A DNA stretch of 42,153 nucleotides from Borrelia duttonii Ly (GTDB taxonomy: Bacteria; Spirochaetota; Spirochaetia; Borreliales; Borreliaceae), in the NCBI RefSeq assembly GCF_000019685.1, contig NC_011254.1:1-42153 (forward strand), read 5' to 3'. The position numbers were made by a program, and so were the translations under genes. The first letter of the stretch is position 1, and the number at the start of each line of letters is the position of its first letter. The notes below the pieces were generated by a model. The model searched no databases, was not told where the DNA came from, and saw only the letters and a list, made by a program, of their open reading frames with translations. This document shows, in pieces, positions 35,447 to 42,153 of the stretch.

Positions 35447-36466
35447 ATGATGGTGGTGGTGATGGTGATGGTATGTAATAGTGGGGGAGTAGCTGAAGGA
35501 GAGGAAGGAAAGAATAAATATTTGCAGTCATTAGTTAATGTGAGTAATGAATTTTTGAATGTTTTCACTTCATTTGGGGAAATGGTAGGGAGTGTATTGG
35601 GGTTGAATGTTAATTCAAAGAAGTCAGATGTGGGGAATTACTTTAAGAAGGTTCAAGAGACTGTGCAAGGGATAAAGTATGGACTTAATAAAATTGTTGC
35701 TGATATGAAGGAAGAAAAGAATCCGAATGTTGAGGCCACTGAGAGTGCAGTTAAAACATTGGTTGAAAATACACTTGATAAGATAATAGAAGGAGCAAAG
35801 ACAGCTAGTGAGGCGATAGGAGATGCTAGTGGATTAATAGGAAATGTGGCTGATCAGAATGGAACAGGTGTTGCAGGTACTGATGTTGATAAATTAGTAG
35901 AAGGAATTAAGGGAATTGTGAAAGTGGTACTTGAAGGTGTAGGGAAGGCTGATGCTGGGGATTCTAATAAGGCTAGTGATGGTACTGCGAGAACTGCTAA
36001 TGCTGGAGATGGAGAAGCAGGTAAATTGTTTATTACTGGTAATGGTGCTGCTGGTGATGATGCTAATTCAAAGAAAGTTGCAACAGATGCAGCAAAAGCA
36101 GTAGGAGGAGTAAGAGGATCAGATATATTGCAGGCTATAGTTAAAGAAGGTGGTGATGCTTCTAAATTAGCTACTGCTCAGAATCCTGGTTCTGCTCCTA
36201 AAGATGCGGTAATAGCAGGTGGAATAGCATTGCGAGCGATGGCAAAAGGTGGTAAATTTGCTAATGGTGCTGCTAATTCAGATGTTTCAGCTGCAGTTAA
36301 AGGAGCAGCAGTAAGTGCGGTAACTAAGGCATTAGATATATTGACAATAGGGATAAGAAGAGCAATAGACTTGGGACTTAAGAGTGTCAAAGAAGCAATG
36401 AAAACTAATACTGGTGCTACTGCTATAGCATCTGGTAAGAGTGGTTCTAGTAGTCAAAATCAATAA
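35447..36466 (+). CDS. vlp: Variable large protein, group 2, with eroded 5' end, right copy
   Basis: A 339-residue frame, twin of 3439-4458. It differs only at KYLQ against KFLQ and VGNYF against VRNYF. As in the twin, the ribosome binding site and first signal-peptide codons are missing and the lipobox has MVC in place of MGC. It is followed by a GATAC-type terminator (36513-36545). Probably a silent cassette. Confidence 0.8.
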   Translation: MMVVVMVMVCNSGGVAEGEEGKNKYLQSLVNVSNEFLNVFTSFGEMVGSVLGLNVNSKKSDVGNYFKKVQETVQGIKYGLNKIVADMKEEKNPNVEATESAVKTLVENTLDKIIEGAKTASEAIGDASGLIGNVADQNGTGVAGTDVDKLVEGIKGIVKVVLEGVGKADAGDSNKASDGTARTANAGDGEAGKLFITGNGAAGDDANSKKVATDAAKAVGGVRGSDILQAIVKEGGDASKLATAQNPGSAPKDAVIAGGIALRAMAKGGKFANGAANSDVSAAVKGAAVSAVTKALDILTIGIRRAIDLGLKSVKEAMKTNTGATAIASGKSGSSSQNQ

Positions 36467-36717
36467 TCAGAATACATAACTAAATAATAAAATAAGAGAA
36501 AAATTATAAATTAAAGATACTAGGAATTAAGTTCTTGGTATCTTTAATTTTGTAGTGTACTAAACATGGATTTGTTACTGTGTGATTAATTCTATCATTT
36601 ATGCTTTCATTAAAATGTTCTAGTGAATTGTTATTCATTCGTTGTTGTATACATTTATTTTTTGTTTGTTTGCTTCCTTGTTAGACAAGCATATAAAAAC
36701 AAAAGGAGGCGAAGAAA

Positions 36718-37825
36718 ATGAATGTAGAAGGAATGAAAGGAATAAAAGGGAAGGAAGAATTGGGAAAGAAAGAGGAGAGTAGGAAGGGAAGGATGGAAAG
36801 AAGAGTAGTAAAAGGAATAATAATGGGGATGCTTGTGGTAGTGATGGGATGTAATAGTGGGGGTAGAGATCCGGAGAAAGTGTTTTTGAGTGAGATGGTA
36901 AATTTAGGGAAAGGATTTTTAGATTGTGTTTGTGAGTTTTGGCGATATGATTACAGGGACATTGGGGATAAAAGCGGATACAAAGAAAAGTGAAATAGAG
37001 GCTTATTTTAGTAAGATTGGGAATACGATGAAAACAGTAAAAGTGAAATTAGGGGAGATTTTGGAAAAGAATGGGCATTATCCGAAGGTGAAAGAGAAGG
37101 TAGAGGGATTTATTGGAAAGATAAGTAAGATCGAAGAAGGAGCTAAGAAGGCTGCTTTGGGAGTTAGTGCTGGAGGTAGTGAAGTAATAGGAAGTGCTGT
37201 CAAAAATCAGAATGCATCTCCTTCAGAATTACAAAGTGTTAAATCTCTAGTGAAAGGAATTAAAGAGATAGTTGAAATTGTTTTAAAAGGGAGGGGAGAT
37301 GGGGGAGCTGATTTTACTAAAGATGATAGTAAAAAAGATGTTGGTAAGTTGTTTACTACTACTGATGCTAATAGAGCTGATAATGCGGCAGCCCAAGCAG
37401 CAGCAGCGTCAATAGGGGCAGTAAGTGGGTCAGATATATTGCAAGCGATAGCTAAGTCTAAAGAAGATCCTCAAGTTTATAATACTGATGGAATTGAGAA
37501 AGCTGTAGATGCAGCAGAGATAGCAGTTGCTAAAGCTGTTGATAATAAAAAAGAGATTAAAGAGGGAGCACAAAAAGATGCAGTAATAGCAGGAGGGATA
37601 GCATTGAGGGCAATGGCAAAAGATGGTAAATTTGCGGCTAAGCAGGATGCTAGTGATAAATATGCTAATGCAGTAAATGGTGTAGTAGCAAGTGCAGTAA
37701 GTAAGGTATTGAGTACATTGACAATAGCAATCAGGAATAGAGTGGATTTAGGATTAAAAGAGATTAATAAATTATTAGGAGAAATTAAGCAAGGAGAGGG
37801 TTCTGAAGCTAAAGTTAGTGAATAG
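36718..37825 (+). pseudogene. Variable large protein, group 1, frameshifted, right copy
   Basis: Identical to 2080-3187, including the inserted base after GKGFLD that breaks the frame at about codon 78. The upstream part has AAGGAGG, a basic leader and lipobox VVVMGCNSGG. The downstream part (36926-37825) has FVSFGDMITGTLGIKA and [21 protein letters not shown] terminator follows at 37880-37903. Confidence 0.88.
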
Positions 37826-37911
37826 TTTGAATTAGAAATATTTTGAATATATTTGGATTAATTAGGTAAATAATTAGTTAAGAGGGCTTATTTTAGCTCT
37901 CTTTTTTTATT

Positions 37912-37960
37912 TGCGGTATTGTATGTGTTATATAACACATATTTTTTTGCTTCCTTTATT
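37912..37960 (+). promoter_or_regulatory. Leader block of vlp 38002, right-arm version
   Basis: The 49-base block that replaces the 68-base block found at 1926-1993. It contains GGTATTGTATGTGTTATATA, common to many cassette leaders in the window, and lies between the T-tract of the preceding terminator and the AAGGAGG. Confidence 0.5.
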
Positions 37961-38001
37961 AGATAAGCTAGAAAAAAATAAAAAATAAGGAGGCTAGAAG
38001 A

Positions 38002-39054
38002 ATGAATATAGAGAAAAAAGGAGAGGGGAAAGTAAGAGTAGTGATATTAATGATGATGATGGTGATGATGATGGGATGTAATAGTGGAGGTAATGATCCA
38101 GAGAAAGTATTTTTGAGTGAGATGGTAAATTTAGGGAAAGGGTTTTTAGATGTTTTTGTAAGTTTTGGCGATATGATTACAGGGACATTGGGGATAAAGG
38201 CTGATACAAAGAAAAGTGAGATTGGTGGATATTTTACTAAGATAGCAGAGACAATGAAGGAAGTTAGAGGGAAATTAGGGAAGATTTTAGAAAAGAATGG
38301 GCATTATGCAAAGGTAAAAGAGAAGGTTGGTGAATTTATCACAACTATTGATAAGATTGAAGAAGGAGCAAAAACTGCGGCTGGGGGTATTAGTGGTGAT
38401 GATAAAATTAGTGCTGCATCTGCTGCTGGACAAGACGCTGCTCCTGCTGACAAAGATTCAGTTAATTTTCTTGTTAATGGAATTAAAACTATAGTTGCTG
38501 TTGTTTTAAGAGCAAATGAGGGAGATGCTACTGCTACAAAAACAGCGGATACAGAGAAAAAATCAGTTGGGAAATTGTTTAGTGGTACTAATGCTGCTGA
38601 TGGAACAGATGCACATGCAGCGGCAGCAAGTGCGTCAATAGGAGCAGTAAGTGGAGCTGATATATTGCAAGCTATTGCTAAATCTGCTAATGCTGCTGAT
38701 AATGAAATTCAGATTGTTAATGCAAAGAATGCTGCTGAAATTGCTGCTGCTAAGAAAGAAAATGCTGGTACTGAATTTAATGTTGATGATGTTAAAAAAG
38801 ATGCAGTAATAGCTGCAGGAATAGCTTTAAGAGCAATGTCAAAGGGAGGTAAATTTGCTGCTAAGAATGAAGATAAATCTGCACATGCAGTCAATGGTGT
38901 AGCAGCAAGTGCTGTAACTAAAGTATTAAATACGCTAATAATATCAATAAGAAATACTGTTGATAGTGGTTTAAAGGAGGTAAATGAAGTACTGGCTACA
39001 ATTAAACAAGAAGATAAGGCATCAGCAAACGTGGCAGCTAGTGGACAACAATAA
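38002..39054 (+). CDS. vlp: Variable large protein, group 1 (complete), right copy
   Basis: A 350-residue Vlp lipoprotein identical in protein sequence to 832-1884. It has AAGGAGG, MNIEKKGEGKVRV, lipobox MMGC, the group 1 signature and DAVIAAGIALRAMSKGGKFA. The two copies therefore encode the same antigen on both arms but with different leaders. Confidence 0.92.
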   Translation: MNIEKKGEGKVRVVILMMMMVMMMGCNSGGNDPEKVFLSEMVNLGKGFLDVFVSFGDMITGTLGIKADTKKSEIGGYFTKIAETMKEVRGKLGKILEKNGHYAKVKEKVGEFITTIDKIEEGAKTAAGGISGDDKISAASAAGQDAAPADKDSVNFLVNGIKTIVAVVLRANEGDATATKTADTEKKSVGKLFSGTNAADGTDAHAAAASASIGAVSGADILQAIAKSANAADNEIQIVNAKNAAEIAAAKKENAGTEFNVDDVKKDAVIAAGIALRAMSKGGKFAAKNEDKSAHAVNGVAASAVTKVLNTLIISIRNTVDSGLKEVNEVLATIKQEDKASANVAASGQQ

Positions 39055-39381
39055 ATAATTGTAGAAAAAATTAGTAAAGTAAATAAAGTTATTTCAAGGA
39101 GACACTTCTCTTATTGTTGTAAAGTATATAGGGAAGATGTTTTCTTGTTAATTTAAGCAATTTAATATATTTCCTTTATATTTGGTATTGTTCAAACTTT
39201 TTCTACTAAATAAATCGTAAAACTAAATAATAAAGACAAAACAGAGAAACACTTTTCTATTTTTGTAGTAAGGATGTTTTCTTTTTTGCGTTTTTAATTT
39301 GTGATTTTTCTATTGAAGTAGGTTTAGAAAGTATAAATAAAATCTTTGAACTAGATTAATAGAGATAGAAGGAAAAAAAAT
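39055..39381. other. Non-coding stretch between Vlp cassettes, right copy
   Basis: About 325 bases with weak hairpins after the 38002-39054 gene (AAACACTTTTC...GGATGTTTTC near 39247-39283). No gene is seen. It matches 505-831 in inverse. Confidence 0.5.
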
Positions 39382-39563
39382 ATGAATGGAATTGAGAAAG
39401 CGGGAGATGTAGCAGAGATTTCTATTGCTTCAGCTTGTTAATGATAAAAAGAAATTAAGGATTGGTGCAAGGAGAGATGCAGTAGTAGCAGATGGGATAG
39501 ATTAAGAATATATTGGGAGCAATTAAACAAGGAAATAATCCTGTTGCTAAAGTTAGTGAATAA
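39382..39563 (+). pseudogene. Degenerate Vlp 3' remnant (group 1), right copy
   Basis: MNGIEKAGDVAEISIASAC then stops; a degraded DAVVADGID and GAIKQGNNPVAKVSE with the final stop follow. Same as 323-504. Confidence 0.6.
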
Positions 39564-39710
39564 ATTCAATTAGTAATATTTATAATATAACTTGAATTAA
39601 TTATCAGTATTGTATGTGTTATATGAATAATATTTTATATAAATCGTATTTTTTTGCCTCTAATCTTTTAAAGAAAAGCTATAAAAAAACAAAATAAGGA
39701 GGCTAAGGAA

Positions 39711-40751
39711 ATGAAAATAGAGGAAATAAAAGGAATAAAAGGGAAGAGAGAAATAAATAGAGAGAGGGGAGAGAGTGAATAGAAGAGTAATAATATTAAT
39801 GATGATGATAGTGATGGGATGTAATAGTGGGGGAGTATCTGGAGGAGAGGGGAAGGTAGACTTTAGCAAAGGAAGAATAGTTTTTTAGAGTCATTAGTAA
39901 AGATAGGAGAGGGGTTTCAGGAGATTTTTGCTGGGTTTGGGAGTGCAATAGGGGATGTATTAGGGTTTAATGTAGTTAAAGTGGGAGATAATAGAAGTAA
40001 AGTAGGAGAACATTTTAAGAAAGTAGGAGAAGGACTTACAACAACTAAGAATAAGTTAAAGGAGTTAAAAGTTAAAATATCTGAAGCTAAGAATGCTGAT
40101 GGAGTTACAATTGAAGCTGTTAAAGGTGCAATCAAAGGAGCAAGTGATGTTTTTACACGACTAATTACTTCACTAACTAAACTTGCTGGTGTAACTAATG
40201 ATGGTAGTCCAATTGGTGATGTTAATTCTGGTGGTCAGGTAACAGCTGCTAATGCTACTGATGCCCCTGCTGTTCTTGGTGGTCATAATAGTAATGCAGG
40301 TCAGGGAGCTGGTGATAAATTGGCATCTGAAGTTTCAAAAGCCGATTCATGGGCAATGATTGATAAGATTAAAAATGCTAGGGCTATTGATGGTGCTGCT
40401 CTTAATGCTGGCAATAATAATGAGACTGGGGCACTAACTGCTTCTAATGCTAATGCTGCTGCTGCTAATTCAGGCGCAAAGACCAATGCCGATTTAGCAG
40501 CAGCTGTTGCATTAAAAGCAATGATTAAGGGTGGTAAGTTTGGTTCTAATGCTGCAGATATTGAAACAGTTAAGGTAGCTTCTGTAAGTGCAGTAAATAA
40601 GGTATTAGGGATACTTGATATAATAATTAAGAAAACAGTAGAAAGTAATTTAGATAAAATAAGAGAAGCAGTGAAGGGAATAAAATACTCTGAAAGTGGT
40701 GGAACCGCGGCTAGTCAATCTGATGCTACTCAATCTGTTGTTACTAAATAA
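39711..40751 (+). pseudogene. Variable large protein, group 3, frameshifted signal region
   Basis: AAGGAGG and ATG 39711 open a basic leader that stops at TAG after 23 codons. The next frame (from about 39774) has the methionine-rich signal and lipobox VMGCNSGG and stops at 39886. From about 39870 a third frame is open to 40751 with NSFLESLVKIGEGFQEIF, FGSAIGDVLGFNVVKVG, NRSKVGEHFKKVGEGL and LAAAVALKAMIKGGKFGSNA. Two small shifts confined to the 5' end silence it. A perfect AACACTTCT / AGAAGTGTT terminator follows. Confidence 0.85.
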
Positions 40752-41305
40752 AGAATAAATAGTGATTAATAAATTATGAAATGTAAACACTTCTTTTTAT
40801 AATGCTATAATAGAGAGAAGTGTTATTTTTGTTAATTATGTTATTTGATGTATATGTTCTAATTAAAAATATTCGGTTTTTTGTATAAAATTGTACAGAT
40901 TTGTATAGTTGTAAGAATTTGTAAAAATATAATGTGTAATTAATTATAAAAAGTAAGTTTTTAACCATCTATATGAAATATCTTAGTTATTTAAAGAGAC
41001 TTAATGGTACCCATTTATAATGTTAATTTTAGTATGGTATAGAAATATGCATTGAAACTTACAAAGAGCCAATATCTTACGTAATAGATATATATAAAAA
41101 TGTAGAAAGGTTTAGCTTGAATAAAGAAAAGCAGATAAGAGAGAGAAGATAGAGCTCTATTATTTAATGTGCAGTAGTTGTGTATAGTTATATAAATTAT
41201 ATTTCAATAAATCATATCGTTGATTTGATTTATTCTTTTTTGCTTTTTTATTAGTTGTGCCTTTTAGTCTTAATAAAACATACAAAAAATAGGAGATTGG
41301 TAAAA
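40752..41305. other. Long intergenic stretch before the last vlp
   Basis: About 550 bases without a gene. It has a terminator (40786-40830, arms AACACTTCT and AGAAGTGTT, T-run) and repeat copy 3 (40857-40898). An AT-rich part with a cassette-type leader follows near 41160-41210 (GAGCTCTATTATTTAATGTG, then GCAGTAGTTGTGTATAGTTA). No expression promoter can be confirmed. Confidence 0.5.
40857..40898. repeat. Intergenic repeat copy 3
   Basis: TTCTAATTAAAAATATTCGG followed by TTTTTTGTATAAAATTGTAC; about 90% identical to 33119-33160. It lies about 30 bases after the terminator of the group 3 gene. Confidence 0.6.
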
Positions 41306-42114
41306 ATGGAAAGAAAGAAGAAGAGACAAATCAGAAAAATGATGATGGTAGTGATGGGATGTAATAGTAGGGGTAAGGATCCAGAGAAAGTATTTTTGAG
41401 TGAGATGGTAAATTTAGGTAAAGGATTTTTAGATGTTTTTGTGAGTTTTGGCGATATGATTACAGGGACATTGGGGGGATAAAAGCGGATACGAAGAAGA
41501 GTGATATAGGTAAGTATTTTACTGATATTGCAGCAACAATGGAGTCTGTTAAAAATAAATTGCAAACAGAAGTTGCGAAGAATGGGGAATATGAAAAGGT
41601 TAAAACAGTTGTTGAGCAGTTTATTAGTGGTACTGTAGATAAGATTGCAGAAGGAGCAAAAGAAGCAGCAAAAGGGGCTACTGGTGATGATAAGATTGGT
41701 GGTGCTACTCAAGCTGGTCAAGATGCTAATGCTGCAGATAGAGTTGCTGTTAATTCACTAGTTAAAGGAATTAAAGAGATAGTTGGAGTGGTTTTAAAGG
41801 ATAATGAAGGGAATGCAGGCGCTACTAAGACTGGAGATACAGAGAAAAAATCAATTGGTAAACTTTTTGCAAAGAAAGATGATGATAGAGCTCAAGAGGC
41901 TGAAGCAGCAGCCGCAAATGCCTCAATCGGCTCAGTAAGTGGTGCTGATATATTGAAGGCAATAGTAAAGTCTAAAGAAGATCCTAAAGTTAATGATGCT
42001 GAAGGAATTGTAAAAGCAACAGATGCAGCAGAGATTGCGGTTGCTCCAGCTAAAGATGATAAAAAAGAAATTTCAGAAGAATCGGCAAAAAAAGATGCAA
42101 TAATTGCTGCAGGT
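41306..42114 (+). pseudogene. Variable large protein, group 1, frameshifted and cut at the end
   Basis: ATG 41306 with AGGAG upstream encodes MERKKKRQIRKMMMVVMGCN and FVSFGDMITGTLG. The frame then breaks because six G (41473-41478) replace the four G of its relatives. The following frame is open to the window end with KRSDIGKYFTDIAATMESVK-like sequence (observed TKKSDIGKYFTDIAATMESV), SVSGADILKAIVKSKEDPKV and the start of DAIIAAG, where the sequence jumps to foreign DNA. Confidence 0.82.
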
Positions 42115-42153
42115 CTTCCAGCACCACTGGCGCCCGCTCGAGCACCCGGCTCT
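42115..42153. other. GC-rich foreign tail
   Basis: The last 39 bases contain 28 G or C (72%), against about 30% elsewhere, and include the XhoI-like CTCGAG. The group 1 motif should continue ATAGCATTAAGAG at this point in every other copy. The tail is best explained as a cloning, adapter or chimeric sequence rather than Borrelia DNA. Confidence 0.8.

Larger units (their letters stand above)
35362..39885. repeat. Outer inverted repeat, right arm
   Basis: Reverse complement of 1-4543. The inner boundary is in the AGCTCTC terminator hairpin (35362). The outer boundary is set by the left window edge; the right arm continues for a further 2.3 kb with no left counterpart in view. Confidence 0.93.

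Overview
The window is AT-rich plasmid DNA from a relapsing-fever-group Borrelia. It is dominated by surface lipoprotein genes of the variable major protein type: many variable large protein (Vlp) genes and fragments and one variable small protein (Vsp, OspC-like). It also carries a Borrelia plasmid maintenance cluster (PF57/62, PF50, PF32/ParA, PF49) and a decayed set of genes typical of cp32-like prophage plasmids (Bdr, PBSX-type terminase, DUF603, Mlp, tyrosine recombinase, DUF261, SSB, DUF244 nuclease, ERF). Family names are recalled from sequence patterns; no database search was possible. The species cannot be fixed from this window.

Layout. 1-7115: Vlp genes and fragments, all on the minus strand, pointing to the left end. 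7166-13823: a cp32-like block. 13971-15453: three small broken phage-type genes. 15749-18699: the maintenance cluster on the minus strand, followed by its upstream region with inverted repeats (18700-18883). 18884-25530: a second, diverged copy of the cp32-like block in the opposite orientation. 25589-42114: Vlp genes and fragments plus one Vsp gene, nearly all on the plus strand and pointing to the right end. The last 39 bases are GC-rich and foreign-looking.

The striking property is nested inverted symmetry around the maintenance cluster. An outer pair of arms (1-4543 and 35362-39885) is almost identical, sharing even the same disabling mutations. An inner pair (about 6591-13823 and 18884-26078) is older: gene order mirrors, but the copies have decayed differently. 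Bdr is broken on the left and intact on the right, terminase is nearly whole on the left and wrecked on the right, and ssb is almost complete but mutated on the left and reduced to its last 19 codons on the right. Between the two pairs lie unlike Vlp cassettes, with the switch point inside the conserved 5' end of a Vlp gene.

In this window I sort Vlp sequences by the segment after the lipobox. Group 1 has FVSFGDMITGTLG. Group 2 has [13 protein letters not shown]. Group 3 has FGSAVGDALGF. Group 4 has LLEVGRSAENAFYAF. Group 5 has FVSFGNILKDTFGL. Most published work divides Vlps into alpha to delta subfamilies; I did not assign those names. Complete reading frames are 832-1884, 3439-4458, 5597-6682, 25987-27081, 28479-29516, 31846-32967, 35447-36466 and 38002-39054; the rest are fragments or frameshifted, as expected of a silent donor archive for gene conversion. 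Several single-base frameshifts fall in homopolymers, so part of the apparent decay could be sequencing error; nonsense mutations, internal deletions and mutations shared by both arms cannot be explained that way.
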